Shown here piece after piece: positions 35,106-44,659 of a stretch of DNA of 64,000 nucleotides. The DNA lies in the NCBI RefSeq assembly GCF_003634935.1, contig NZ_RBXO01000001.1:3249501-3313500 (forward strand), given 5' to 3'. Numbering within the stretch: position 1 is the first letter of the stretch; the number at the start of each line of letters is the position of its first letter. A program made the translations under genes and the position numbers. The notes beneath the pieces were generated by a model that was not told the origin of the DNA, did no database searches, and saw only the letters and a list, made by a program, of their open reading frames with translations. This DNA is from Saccharothrix australiensis (GTDB taxonomy: Bacteria; Actinomycetota; Actinomycetes; Mycobacteriales; Pseudonocardiaceae).

Positions 35106-35858
35106 TCACGATGCGCCGGCGTCCTCCACGGCGCTGCCCGCGGTCACGACGACCTCGTCGCGCTGCCCTCGGCCGGGGCCTCTCCTGTCGTCCGACAGCC
35201 CCCGGATGACCAGGTCGACCGCGGCGGCGACGTCCTCGCGGTGTCGCCGCAGGGTTCCGGGGGTGACGCCCGTCGCCGTGACGTGGGCCAGGTGGTCGGT
35301 CGCCACCTTCAGCACCGCGCTCATCGCGGCCGCCTGCACGCGGACCTCGACGGAGTCGGGGGAGGCGCCCGAGCGCTCGGCGAGCACCTCCGCGAACGTG
35401 TCCTCCGAGCGTTCCCTGAGCATGAGGTACACGGCGCGCAGCGCCGGCTCGTCACGGGTCATCCGGACCACGGCGAGCACCGCGTCGAGGTCCGCGTCCG
35501 ACGCCGAGTCCAGGACGGGCGTGTACGCCGCGCGCAGGTGTTCGATGAGGTCCAGTTCGGCGGGCCAGGCGCGCAGGACCGCGCGGAAGGCGTCGATCGC
35601 CTTGGCGAGCAGCGGCTCCACGCAGCTCTCCTTGCTGCGGAAGGCGCGCCACAGCGTGCGTTCGGAGACGCCGGCGGCTCGGGCGATCTGCTCGCCCGAG
35701 GTGGCGGCCACGCCGTGCTCGGCGAACAGGCGGACCGCGTGGCGCGAGATCTCCAGGCGCTGCCGCTGGCGTTGCCGGTCGCTCACCGGCGGCCGTCCCC
35801 GGCGGGGCACCTCCACCTGCTCCCTGTCGGTCGCGACGTTTCCCACCGGGCGATTCAA
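35106..35858 (-). CDS. TetR-family repressor
   Basis: 250 residues if read from TTG 35858 (ggacgag upstream); GTG 35846 would also serve. The N-terminal helix-turn-helix is evident: SRHAVRLFAEHGVAATSGEQIARAAGVSERTLWRAFRSKE (shown by EQIARAAGVSERTLWRAF). The C-terminal half is a typical effector-binding helical domain ending DLVIRGLSDDR. Divergent from the P450 gene, it most likely controls the P450/ferredoxin pair. Confidence 0.85.
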   Translation of the reverse strand: MNRPVGNVATDREQVEVPRRGRPPVSDRQRQRQRLEISRHAVRLFAEHGVAATSGEQIARAAGVSERTLWRAFRSKESCVEPLLAKAIDAFRAVLRAWPAELDLIEHLRAAYTPVLDSASDADLDAVLAVVRMTRDEPALRAVYLMLRERSEDTFAEVLAERSGASPDSVEVRVQAAAMSAVLKVATDHLAHVTATGVTPGTLRRHREDVAAAVDLVIRGLSDDRRGPGRGQRDEVVVTAGSAVEDAGAS

Positions 35859-35894
35859 ACATGCTCGTCCACCCGGCGGGCCGGGCCGAATTTA

Positions 35895-35907
35895 CAGTCA
35901 GCCACTG
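35895..35907. promoter_or_regulatory. Candidate TetR operator
   Basis: cagt (35895-35898) and actg (35904-35907) form a short dyad in the AT-rich gap between the divergent TetR and P450 genes; a further actg follows at 35916. Support is limited to position and symmetry. Confidence 0.3.
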
Positions 35908-35956
35908 CCAACAAACTGCTACGGTCGGGGTGCTTGAGGATCACGGGAGGAGAGCC

Positions 35957-37168
35957 ATGAGCATTGCCGCGGAGCGCCCGCAATTACCGTTCGCCAGGCC
36001 CAACGTCCTCGACCTCGCGCCGCTGTACGAGGTGCTGCGCCGGGAGGCGCCGGTCGCGCGGGTCACCACGCCGACCGGGGATCCCGCCTGGCTGGTCACC
36101 CGCTACGAGGAGGTGCGCGACCTGCTCGGCGACAAGCGGCTCGGCCGTTCCCACCCCGAGCCGGAACGGGCTTCCCGCCTGTCGACCGCCGCGATCCTGG
36201 ACGGGCCGACCGGCGACTACGAGACCGAGGAAGCCGACCACGCCCGCATGCGTCGGCTGCTGACCCCCGCGTTCTCCGCCAAGCGGATGAACCTGCTCTC
36301 CGGCTACATGCACGAACTGGTCGACGGCTACCTCGACCGACTGCTGGCCGAGCACGCCGCCTCGCCCGACGGGGTGGTCGACCTGCACGCCGGGTTGGCG
36401 TTCCCGCTGCCCGTCGCCGTGATCTGCCGGCTGCTCGGCGCGCCGGAGGGCGACCGCGAGCACTTCCACTCGCTGTCGGAGCGCATGTCCAACCTCGCCA
36501 TCGGCGAGGACGCCCACCGGGCGTTCGAGGAGTTCAGCCGGTACATGGTCGGGCTCGTCGAGGCCAAGCGCGCGCGACCGGGCGAGGACGTGATCTCCGA
36601 CCTCGTGCGCGCCCAGAGCGCCGACCCGACGTTCGACTACCACGAGATGGTCCGGCTCTGCGTCGGGCTGCTGTTCGCCGGCCACGAGACCACGGTCAAC
36701 CGCATCGGCCTGGGCACGCTCTTCCTGCTCACCCACCGCGACCAGTGGGAGGCGCTGACCGCGGACCCCGACGGCCGGGTCAACGCCACCGTCGAGGAGA
36801 TCATGCGGTTGGGCGCGCCCGGCGACCTCGGGCTGCTGCGGTACGCGCACGTCGACGTCGAAGTCGCCGGAGTCACCATCCGGCGCGGCGACGCCGTGGT
36901 CCTGTCGATCAACGCCGCCAACCGCGACGCCTCGGTCTACCGCGACGCCGAGGCGTTCGACCCCGACCGCCCGGAACGCGCCCACCTCGGCTTCGGGCAC
37001 GGTGGGCACTTCTGCATCGGCGCGAGCCTGGCCCGCACCGAGTTGCGCGTCGTGTTCGCCGCCCTCGCCCGCCGCGTGCCCGGCCTGCGGCTCGCCAAGC
37101 GGGTGGAGGAGCTGGAGACCCGCACCACCATCACCGGTGGCGTCACCGAGCTCCCCGTGACCTGGTGA
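35957..37168 (+). CDS. Cytochrome P450 monooxygenase
   Basis: 403 residues from ATG 35957 with gggaggag upstream. Class I bacterial P450: oxygen-binding I-helix LLFAGHETTVNR (about 240), K-helix EEIMRLG carrying ExxR, and the heme loop FGHGGHFCIG with Cys353 as iron ligand. The ferredoxin gene downstream is the likely electron donor. The substrate is unknown; similarity in style is to macrolide/terpenoid P450s of actinomycetes. Likely regulated by the divergent TetR. Confidence 0.93.
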   Translation: MSIAAERPQLPFARPNVLDLAPLYEVLRREAPVARVTTPTGDPAWLVTRYEEVRDLLGDKRLGRSHPEPERASRLSTAAILDGPTGDYETEEADHARMRRLLTPAFSAKRMNLLSGYMHELVDGYLDRLLAEHAASPDGVVDLHAGLAFPLPVAVICRLLGAPEGDREHFHSLSERMSNLAIGEDAHRAFEEFSRYMVGLVEAKRARPGEDVISDLVRAQSADPTFDYHEMVRLCVGLLFAGHETTVNRIGLGTLFLLTHRDQWEALTADPDGRVNATVEEIMRLGAPGDLGLLRYAHVDVEVAGVTIRRGDAVVLSINAANRDASVYRDAEAFDPDRPERAHLGFGHGGHFCIGASLARTELRVVFAALARRVPGLRLAKRVEELETRTTITGGVTELPVTW

Positions 37169-37250
37169 AGGTTTCCCGGATCCCGACGGCGGGCCGCACC
37201 GGCCGGCCGGCCGTCGGGGTCGATACCGCTCGCACATGGAGGAGGACGTC

Positions 37251-37445
37251 GTGAAGGTGGTCGTCGACCAGGACAAGTGCGTCGGCTCCGGGCAGTGCGC
37301 GCTGACCGCGGACGACGTGTTCGACCAGCGCGACGAGGACGGGATCGTGGTGCTGCTGGACGCCGCTCCACCCGCCGAGCGGCTGGCGGACGTGCGGCAG
37401 GCCGCGGTGATGTGCCCGGCGCTGGCGATCACCGTCGAGGAGTAG
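37251..37445 (+). CDS. [3Fe-4S] ferredoxin, partner of the P450
   Basis: 64 residues from GTG 37251, preferred to ATG 37236 because ggagga lies at ideal spacing inside that five-codon extension. Cys10, Cys16 and Cys55 (CVGSGQC and VMCP) bind the cluster; the fourth Cys of 4Fe ferredoxins is absent, as in P450-associated single-cluster ferredoxins. It is 82 bases downstream of the P450 gene on the same strand. Confidence 0.92.
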   Translation: MKVVVDQDKCVGSGQCALTADDVFDQRDEDGIVVLLDAAPPAERLADVRQAAVMCPALAITVEE

Positions 37446-37520
37446 CCCACGGCGAGTACCCGGCCGCCCGGCCCCGCGGGCCATCGGCGCCATCCGGTCA
37501 ACGCCCGCCGCCACCACCGG

Positions 37521-37725
37521 CTACGGGCCGGAGTCGAACACGCCCATCGCCGCGAAGGCGATGCGGTGCACGGCGTCCGGGGCGGGCAGGGAGGAGGTCG
37601 TGGACCGCGGTGGTGAGCACGCCCCCGTTGACGCACAGCAGCGCCGACGGCGGGTCGTCCGAGCCGAACAGGTCGGACGGCATGGTCTGCCGCTGCCACT
37701 CGGACGGGTCCGTGGGTTCGAGGTC
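37521..37725 (-). pseudogene. Possible LacI-type regulator fragment, frameshifted
   Basis: On the minus strand one frame reads LDLEPTDPSEWQRQTM...PSALLCVNGGVLTTAV and another continues PAPDAVHRIAFAAMGVFD. Together they resemble the C-terminal effector domain of LacI-family proteins, where an ALL/VFAANN segment leads to a VGFDD strand. The change of frame near 37597 and lack of an N-terminus mark it as a remnant. The 360 bases between the ferredoxin and the next TetR contain nothing else. Confidence 0.35.
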
Positions 37726-37807
37726 GAGGTGGTCCGGCCCCGCCTCGACGCGGCCGCACGGCCTGGTGGCCCGGCTCCGGACACTTCGGCCCGCGCCCGG
37801 TGGACGC

Positions 37808-38365
37808 TCAGGGCCGGACGCCGTCGAGGACGAGGCGGAGCAGGCGGCGTGCCGCCGCCGGATCACCTTCCGTGGCCAGGGAAATGGCCGTCACGAGGGC
37901 GAGCAGGTCGTCCGGTGAGGTCCCCGGTCGCACGGCGCCCACCGCGCGCGCTCGGTCCACCAGCTCCACGGTCGCCTTCCGCACCACGCCGTGGCAGCCG
38001 TCGGCCGATGACGGCCCCCGGTCCGCGTCGGCCTCCAACGACGCGGTCAGGCCACGGGTCTCCACAGCGGTCACGGTCAGTTCTTCCAGCCACGTGAGGA
38101 GCCCCGTGCCGGGGTCGCCGCGGGCGAGTTCGGCACCTCGCCGGCGCAGGCACTCGACGGCCTCGTGGAAGACCTCGTCGAGCAACGCGCGCCGGGACGG
38201 GAAGTGCCGGTGCAGGGTGGCCGAACCCACGCCGGCCTCGCGGGCGACCTCCTCGAAGGAGAACCGGGCCCCGTTCCGGGCCACGAGGGGCCGGGCCGCC
38301 GCCAGGAGCCGCTCGTGGTTGCGCTGCCAGTCCGCCCGCTGCGGCCTGGGCCCACTGCTCGCCAT
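37808..38365 (-). CDS. TetR-family repressor
   Basis: 185 residues from ATG 38365. The helix-turn-helix is FSFEEVAREAGVGSATLHRHFPSRRALLDEVF (shown by EEVAREAGVGSATLHRHF), typical of AcrR-type regulators. The helical ligand domain follows (SPDDLLALVTAISLATEG). It is divergent from the NmrA-like gene and shares with it a 93-base gap containing twin operator-like elements. Confidence 0.88.
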   Translation of the reverse strand: MASSGPRPQRADWQRNHERLLAAARPLVARNGARFSFEEVAREAGVGSATLHRHFPSRRALLDEVFHEAVECLRRRGAELARGDPGTGLLTWLEELTVTAVETRGLTASLEADADRGPSSADGCHGVVRKATVELVDRARAVGAVRPGTSPDDLLALVTAISLATEGDPAAARRLLRLVLDGVRP

Positions 38366-38386
38366 CGGGACGACCTCTCGCTCGAC

Positions 38387-38437
38387 AAACGGGGTGGCAC
38401 CCCATATCTTAGCCCGGAGAAAACGGGGAGGGGCCCC
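38387..38437. promoter_or_regulatory. Twin operator-like elements between tetR and the NmrA gene
   Basis: aaacggggtggcacccc (38387-38403) and aaacggggaggggcccc (38421-38437) share the same half site aaacgggg and each folds onto itself. They are 34 bases apart, about three helical turns, as expected for a cooperative TetR site covering both promoters. Confidence 0.6.
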
Positions 38438-38458
38438 ACTTGCTGATCGGAGGACCGC

Positions 38459-39370
38459 GTGTCAACGCAACCGTCGTTCGTGCTCGTCACCGGAGCGACC
38501 GGCAAGCAGGGAGGCGCCGTCGTTCGCGCCCTGCTCGCCTCCCGCATCCCGGTCCACGCCCTGGTGCGGGACACCGGCACCGAGCGCGCCGCCGCCCTGC
38601 GTGAACTCGGAGCCGTTCTCGTGCAAGGCGACCTGGACGACGTCTCGTCGTTGGCAGCCGCCCTCGACAACGCCCACGCGGTGTTCTCGGTGCAGACGCC
38701 CGACACCACCGACCCGCTGGGTGACTCCGAGGTCCGCCACGGCCACAACCTGATCAAGGCCGCCCGGCGGGCGCGGGTCGGGCACGTGGTGCACACCTCG
38801 GTATCGGGCGTCGGCGCGATCGACGTCGAGCACTTCGACGAGCAGCGCTGGGGCTCCTTCGTGCGGCACTACTACCGCAGCAAGGCCGCGGTCGAGGAAG
38901 TCGTGCGCACCGCGGGCTTTCCACAGTGGACGATCCTCAGGCCGGCCACCTTCATGGAGAACTTCGTCCGACCATCGCCCTACTTCGCCGACATGACCTC
39001 GAACCGACTCGCCGTCGCCGTCGACCCCGACGTCGCGCACCCGTTCGTCGCGGTGGACGACATCGGAGCGGCCGCCGCCGCGGCGTTCGCCGAACCGGAG
39101 CGCTTCCACGCCGTCGAACTGGAACTGGCCGGTGACGTCCTGAGCTTCCGCGACGCCGCGCAGGTGCTGTCCCGGACGGTCGGAACCGACATCGAACCGC
39201 CTCCCGGCCCCGAACGGGTCCGAGCGGAGGGCGTCCACATGGCGTTCTTCCAAGCGCAGCAGCACATGAGCGCCCACCCCGCGCCGGCGCGTCCGGAGTT
39301 CGCCGCGCACCTGGGTGTGCCGACGACGACCTTCGCTGACTGGGCGACGAAAACCCTGCGCGACCGGTGA
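38459..39370 (+). CDS. NmrA-like NAD(P)-binding protein
   Basis: 303 residues from GTG 38459 with cggagg upstream. Rossmann start VLVTGATGKQGGAVVRALL, followed by the NmrA pattern GAVLVQGDLDD, VFSVQTP, and ILRPATFMENF. NmrA/HSCARG-type members sense NADPH or reduce small electrophiles such as quinones. As the only target of the divergent TetR, it may be part of a stress or detoxification response. Confidence 0.87.
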   Translation: MSTQPSFVLVTGATGKQGGAVVRALLASRIPVHALVRDTGTERAAALRELGAVLVQGDLDDVSSLAAALDNAHAVFSVQTPDTTDPLGDSEVRHGHNLIKAARRARVGHVVHTSVSGVGAIDVEHFDEQRWGSFVRHYYRSKAAVEEVVRTAGFPQWTILRPATFMENFVRPSPYFADMTSNRLAVAVDPDVAHPFVAVDDIGAAAAAAFAEPERFHAVELELAGDVLSFRDAAQVLSRTVGTDIEPPPGPERVRAEGVHMAFFQAQQHMSAHPAPARPEFAAHLGVPTTTFADWATKTLRDR

Positions 39371-39480
39371 TCCGGCTCAGCCGGGAAGTGCTCGGCCGGT
39401 CCGGCTTCGGGACGCCGGCGGGGTCCATCGGCTAGTGTCGGCTCGACTACCGTTCGTCACGCGGGGCGGGGGCGACAGCA

Positions 39481-41559
39481 GTGGCGCATGAAGGTGAGCA
39501 CCGTGGGGATCCGGGGACGGCTGCGACGTCTCCCGAGGTTCACAACGAGTTCCACGGCGTCGCCGACTTCGTGGTGATGGCGCGTGACATCAGTGGCGGG
39601 ATCAGTTATTCGCCGACCTTCACCACGGCCGCCACGGACCCCCTTGACGCGGCCGGCCGGGAACTCGCCCGGATGGTGGGGGCGCAATGGAGGTCGGAGA
39701 TCGGCCTGCGGGGGCTGTTCACCATGAACCCGTTGGCAATCCGCTGGACAACAGACCGCAGCGGGCTCTCGGACCACGAACAGCTCATCGGTGGCCATGT
39801 CGACGGGGAGCGGGGCGACCTGAGGTCGTTGGCCGACTCGTTCCTGGACTTGCCGCACCGCAGGCTCGTCCTGCTCGGCGGGCCGGGGTCCGGAAAGACC
39901 ACGCTGGCCACCCTGCTGCTGCTCGCGCTGCTCGAACAGTCCTCGCCGGATGACCCGGTGCCGGTGCTGCTTCCCCTGGCCTCGTGGGACCCCGCCCGGC
40001 AGCACCTGAACACCTGGCTGGCCGCCAGGCTCAACGAGAACTACCCGCGCTTGCGAGGTCGGGAATTCGGCAGACGTGCCGCCCAACGCCTGATCGAGGC
40101 CCGTCGCGTGCTCCCCGTCCTCGACGGCCTCGACGAGATGCCGACACACCGCCGGGCACTGGCGCTCCACCAGCTCAACAGTGCGTTGGCCGGGGGATCT
40201 CCCGTCGTCCTCACCTGTCGCACCGGTGACTACGAAACCACCGTGGGCGACGCGGGGGTGTTGCGGCACGCCACGGCGATCCACGCCAACCCCTTGGAGC
40301 CCGAGGAGGTGCTCCACCACTTGAGGAGGGCGATAACCCCGCAGCGGCAGGCGCTGTGGCAACCCGTGTTCGATGCGCTGGCGGCGGATCGCGGAGCCCC
40401 GTTGGCGGTCGCGCTGCGATCACCACTGATGATCAGTCTGCTGCTCTCCGTCTACACCGGCCCGGGTGCGCGGCCGGGCCGACTGCTCGACCTCCGTCGG
40501 TTCCCCGACGCGGCGGCGATCGAGGACCACCTGCTCGACAGCCTCGTCCCGACGGCGTTCACCAGCGGTCCGCCCCCCTCCGAGGTTCCCTGGCGGCACC
40601 GCCGCTGGGACGAGCGGAAGGCGCAGCGCTGGCTGCGCCAACTCGCCGTCGACCTCGCCCGGCGTGGCGAGGCGGATCTGACGTGGTGGCGGCTCCACCG
40701 GCGTTCACCGGCCTGGCTCAGGGCGCTGACCACGGGCGTCATCGCGGGGACGTCGTGCTTCGCCTTCCTCGTCGTCCTGGCGCATGCCGGGCTGTTCGGC
40801 CGCACTGACCAGGCAGGTCTGCTCGCGTCTGCCGCGCTCGGTGTCATCACCGGTGCAACCGCCGGCTGGCTCATCGCCGGCGCGGCCGGCCCCTACGAAC
40901 CCGAACGCCCTCTGACCGTGTCCGAGGAAGTCTGGTGGTTCGGGGTCCGGCCTCGATTGCGGACTCCGATCAGGGGCTTCGTTCGCTCCGCGCGCCTCGC
41001 CCTCCTCGTGTGGGCGGCTTGCTGGGGGACCCTCTGCGTCATCGGGTTCGCCTGGATAGCCTGGGATCGGCTGCGGGGTAGGCAGGTGCCTGATCTGTCA
41101 GGTGAGTGGACCGTAGGCCAGGTGGTCGGGTTCGTGAAGTTCTTCGGGACGTTCCCGGCTGCCCTCGGCCTGCTGTTCTGGTTGCTCGCTTGGCTGGCCC
41201 GGCCGTTCGGCTCCGAGGATGCGGCGACCATGCGGGTCGGTCTGGGAATCGCGCGCCGCCGCGCGATGGCGCTGTTGCCGGCGTTCTGCCTGCCGGCGTT
41301 GGCGTTGCTGGCCCCTGGCTTGCTGTTGTGGGGTTTGTTCATCGGCTACATGGCGATCTTCCGCACCGCGTGGGGGTGCTATGTGAAGTGCCGGGTCTGG
41401 CTGGCCGTGACGGGCCGGCTGCCGTGGCGGCTCACGGCGTTCCTGGAGGACGCGCACCGGCTCGGAGTGCTCCACCAATTCGGGACCGTGTATCAATTTC
41501 GGAACACGAAACTGCGCGATCGTCTCGCCTCGGCCCCGCCGACGGATCGCCATGAGTGA
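39481..41559 (+). CDS. NACHT-type STAND ATPase with N-terminal amyloid-like motif and membrane segments
   Basis: 692 residues from GTG 39481. Residues 20-43 (NEFHGVADFVVMARDISGG in part) match the pattern N-x-F-x-G, V-V-x-A-R-D-I, G-G-I seen in RHIM-like bacterial amyloid signalling motifs. The NACHT domain has Walker A GGPGSGKT with Lys139 and Walker B VLDGLDEM (Asp215, Asp218, Glu219). The C-terminal 280 residues carry about five hydrophobic segments (near 410-437, 442-467, 505-528, 548-573, 598-630) instead of a repeat sensor. This fits a membrane-linked NLR-like signalling protein that recruits an effector with a matching motif; none was found in the window. Confidence 0.85.
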   Translation: MAHEGEHRGDPGTAATSPEVHNEFHGVADFVVMARDISGGISYSPTFTTAATDPLDAAGRELARMVGAQWRSEIGLRGLFTMNPLAIRWTTDRSGLSDHEQLIGGHVDGERGDLRSLADSFLDLPHRRLVLLGGPGSGKTTLATLLLLALLEQSSPDDPVPVLLPLASWDPARQHLNTWLAARLNENYPRLRGREFGRRAAQRLIEARRVLPVLDGLDEMPTHRRALALHQLNSALAGGSPVVLTCRTGDYETTVGDAGVLRHATAIHANPLEPEEVLHHLRRAITPQRQALWQPVFDALAADRGAPLAVALRSPLMISLLLSVYTGPGARPGRLLDLRRFPDAAAIEDHLLDSLVPTAFTSGPPPSEVPWRHRRWDERKAQRWLRQLAVDLARRGEADLTWWRLHRRSPAWLRALTTGVIAGTSCFAFLVVLAHAGLFGRTDQAGLLASAALGVITGATAGWLIAGAAGPYEPERPLTVSEEVWWFGVRPRLRTPIRGFVRSARLALLVWAACWGTLCVIGFAWIAWDRLRGRQVPDLSGEWTVGQVVGFVKFFGTFPAALGLLFWLLAWLARPFGSEDAATMRVGLGIARRRAMALLPAFCLPALALLAPGLLLWGLFIGYMAIFRTAWGCYVKCRVWLAVTGRLPWRLTAFLEDAHRLGVLHQFGTVYQFRNTKLRDRLASAPPTDRHE

Positions 41560-41593
41560 TCCGATCGAACCGTAGCCGGCGGGACAGCGGACT

Positions 41594-44452
41594 TCACGGG
41601 AGTCGCCCGTTGGCGCTGTCGAGGTCGTCGAGTTGCCGTTGCACGCGCTCGGCATCGGGGTGGCGGTCCTGCTCCCGGTACAGCTGGAGCGCCTCCCGCC
41701 ACGCCGCGCCGGCCTGGTCGTGGTGTCCGAGCATGGTGTGCAGGTGGCCGAGGCGGTCGAGGGTGTTGGCGACCTCATAGGTGTCGCCGAGGGCGCGGAA
41801 CAGGGCAAGGGCCTCGTGGTAGTGGGCGACGGCCCGGTCGTGGTGGTGACCGGCGTTGTGGTCGATCCAGCCCAGGCTGTCCTGGGTGGCCGCCTCGCCG
41901 TGGGGGTCGTGGTGGCTGCGGAACAGCGCGAGGGCGGCTTGGCAGTGGTCGCGGGCGGTGTCGTAGTCGCCCAGGCGGGCGGCGTACCAGCCCACGGCGT
42001 TGAGCGCCCGCGCTTCCCACACCGGGTTGCCGAGGGCGCGGTGGAGGTCCAGGGCGTGTCGGGCGTGTTCGAGGGCCTGGCGGTCGTCGCCCCGTCGTTC
42101 CCACGCCGTCGAGAGGTCGTGGTGGGTGACGGCTTGGTGGAAGGCGTCGTGGTGCTGTCGGGCCGAGGCGAGCGCCTGGTGCAGGTGTTCGGTGCCCTCC
42201 TCGTTCCGGTCCAGCCAGACCAGGGCCGTGCCGAGGTACCGGTGGGCGAGGATGCCGGTGGTGGGGTCGGACAGGTGTTCGGCGGCGTGCAGCGCTGCCT
42301 GCCATACGGCCAGGTTGTCGTGGACGTGCCCGCGCCGCTGGTGGAAGCTGTACAAGCTCCAGGCGAGTTGCCACACGGCGTGGTGGCGGTGGTGTTCGGC
42401 GGCGGTGCGCTGGGCGGCCAGCAGGTGGTGGTGATGGGTGTCCAGCCAGGCCAGCGCGTCCGACAGGTCGCGCGGCGCGGCGGGGTGGGTGCCCGGCGAG
42501 GGCGGGTCGAGCCGGATCGGTTGCCGGTGGGGGTTCAGGAGTTGGTCGGCGGCGTGGGCGGTGTGCAGGTAGAAGTCGACCACCCGCTCCAGCGCCGACC
42601 GCCGCACCGGGTCGGGGAGGTGGTCCCGGGCGGTGGTGGCGGCGTAGGCGCGGACCAGGTCGTGCATGGCGTAGCGGCCGTGTGGGCGCCGGTCGAGCAG
42701 GAAGTGGCCCTCCAGGGCACGGAGGTCCTTGAGCGTCCGCGCCTCGGGCTGACCGGTGAGGTGGACGGCGGCGGGCAGGCCGATGTCGGGACCGGGTGCG
42801 ATGCCGAGCAGCGCGAACGCGGTGCGCTGCTCGTCGGTGAGCCGGTGCAGGGACCAGGACAGCACCGTGGGCAGGCTTCCCGTCGGGTCCTCGGAGTCCA
42901 GCGCGTCCAAGCCGAACTCGCGCAGTTCGGCGACGGTTTCGGCCAGCGGGAGGTGGGGTTCGGCGACGGCGCGGGCCGCGATCAGCCCCAACGCGAGCGG
43001 GAACCCGCCGCACAACCCGATCAGGTCCGCCACGGCCGGCTCCTCGGCCGCCACGCGTTCCGCGCCCAGCCGCGCCACCAGCAGTTGCCGGGACTCGGCC
43101 CCGGTGAGCACGTCCAGGTGCAGCGGGCGGGCGCCGTGGCGGGCGATCAGCCCGGCTAACCGGTTCCGGCTGGTGATCACCACGGCGCACGAGTCGGTGC
43201 CGGGCAGCAGCGGCACGACCTGGTCGGCGGTGGCGGCGTTGTCCAGCACGAGCAGCATCCGCTTGTCGGCGACCAGGCTCCGGTAGCGGGCGGCCCGCGC
43301 GTCGGGGTCGGTGGGCAGGCGGTCGGGGTCGGCGCCGAGCGCGTCGAGGAAGCCGCGCACCGCCTCGTCCGGGGCCATCGGGGGACCGGTCGGGCTGAAG
43401 CCGCGCAGGTCCACGAACAGCTGCCCGTCGGGGAACCGCTCGGCCCACCGGTGGGCCCAGGCGAGCGCGAGCCAGGTCTTGCCGATGCCGCCCGCACCCC
43501 CGATCGCCGAGATCACCACCGTGGCCCCTGGCGCCGAGGGGTCCCGCGACGCGTCGGACCGGCCGTCCCCGGCGGCGTCGGCCAGGGTGCGGTCGAGCGC
43601 GGCCAGTTCGGTGACGCGGCCGGTGAACAACCCGGGCGCGGCCGGTAGCTGGTGGGGCACCACCGGTGGCCCGTCGGCTCCCGCCGACCCGGTCCTGCCC
43701 GTGGCGTCGGCCAGGGTCGGGTCGGCGGCCAGGATCCTCCGGTGCAGGTCCTGCAACGCGGGGCCGGGGTCGGTGCCCAGCTCCTCGGCCAGTCGTGCCC
43801 GCATCCGCCGGTAGTGCTCCAGGGCGTCGGCCTGGCGTCCGCCGCGGTACAGGGCCAGCAGGTACTGGGCGGCGACCCGTTCGTCCAACGGGTGCTGCTC
43901 GGCCCGCGCGGACAGCTCCGCCACCAGTTCCCCGCCCTGGCCCGCGCGGAGCCTGGCGTCGACCAGGTCGTGCTGGACGGCCAGCCGCTCCTGCCGCAGG
44001 CGCTCGCGCTCCGCCTCCACCCACTGCCCGGTCAGGCCCGCCAACGCCTCGCCGCGCCACAACGCCAATGCCTCGGTCAGCAGCGCCACCGCGTCACCAC
44101 CGCCGCGGGCACGCCCGCACAGCGCGCGGAACCGGTCCAGGTCCACCGCCGGGTCGGCCTGGTCCACCACCAGCGCGTAGCCGCCCGACCGGAGCACGAT
44201 GTCCACCGAGCCGGGGGCCGCGTCGTCCAGGGCACGGCGCAGCCGGGAGAGGTAGGTGTGCAGCGTCGTCCGCCCTCGCCGCGGCGCGTCCGGACCCCAC
44301 ACCCGCTCCACCAGCCGCTCCACCGGCACCGCACGGCCGACGTCCACCGCCAACGCCGCCAGCACGCACCGCTGCCTGGCCGGCCCCGGGTCCACCGCCC
44401 GACCGTCGACGTGCGCGGTCACCTCGCCCAACAACCCGAACTCCACCGCCAT
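41594..44452 (-). CDS. AfsR-type SARP regulator with NB-ARC and TPR domains
   Basis: 952 residues from ATG 44452. Order: OmpR-like winged helix (1-95), bacterial transcriptional-activator domain (to about 250), NB-ARC ATPase with GGAGGIGKTWLA (Lys325) and LLVLDNA, then TPRs from about 640 to the end, rich in His. AfsR-like proteins activate secondary-metabolism genes after phosphorylation or ligand binding. Its promoter faces away from the iron-uptake genes. No biosynthetic cluster is adjacent, so the target is unknown. It converges on the NACHT gene with 34 bases between stops. Confidence 0.9.
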   Translation of the reverse strand: MAVEFGLLGEVTAHVDGRAVDPGPARQRCVLAALAVDVGRAVPVERLVERVWGPDAPRRGRTTLHTYLSRLRRALDDAAPGSVDIVLRSGGYALVVDQADPAVDLDRFRALCGRARGGGDAVALLTEALALWRGEALAGLTGQWVEAERERLRQERLAVQHDLVDARLRAGQGGELVAELSARAEQHPLDERVAAQYLLALYRGGRQADALEHYRRMRARLAEELGTDPGPALQDLHRRILAADPTLADATGRTGSAGADGPPVVPHQLPAAPGLFTGRVTELAALDRTLADAAGDGRSDASRDPSAPGATVVISAIGGAGGIGKTWLALAWAHRWAERFPDGQLFVDLRGFSPTGPPMAPDEAVRGFLDALGADPDRLPTDPDARAARYRSLVADKRMLLVLDNAATADQVVPLLPGTDSCAVVITSRNRLAGLIARHGARPLHLDVLTGAESRQLLVARLGAERVAAEEPAVADLIGLCGGFPLALGLIAARAVAEPHLPLAETVAELREFGLDALDSEDPTGSLPTVLSWSLHRLTDEQRTAFALLGIAPGPDIGLPAAVHLTGQPEARTLKDLRALEGHFLLDRRPHGRYAMHDLVRAYAATTARDHLPDPVRRSALERVVDFYLHTAHAADQLLNPHRQPIRLDPPSPGTHPAAPRDLSDALAWLDTHHHHLLAAQRTAAEHHRHHAVWQLAWSLYSFHQRRGHVHDNLAVWQAALHAAEHLSDPTTGILAHRYLGTALVWLDRNEEGTEHLHQALASARQHHDAFHQAVTHHDLSTAWERRGDDRQALEHARHALDLHRALGNPVWEARALNAVGWYAARLGDYDTARDHCQAALALFRSHHDPHGEAATQDSLGWIDHNAGHHHDRAVAHYHEALALFRALGDTYEVANTLDRLGHLHTMLGHHDQAGAAWREALQLYREQDRHPDAERVQRQLDDLDSANGRLP

Positions 44453-44659
44453 GCCCCGCCGCCCCCTCGCACTGCTGTTCCCCTTGAGCAGGAGGCATAG
44501 CGCGCACACCGGGCCGGTGCGCCGACCTCGCCGACGGTTCACACGAACGGCCGCTCCCGCGGGGCTCGGGTGGGGCGGCCCGACGGCAGGTGCCCCGGCC
44601 GCCGGTTCGTGCCTGACCAGGTTCGCGGACGAGGCCGTCGGCTTTCGCGGACGAGGCCG

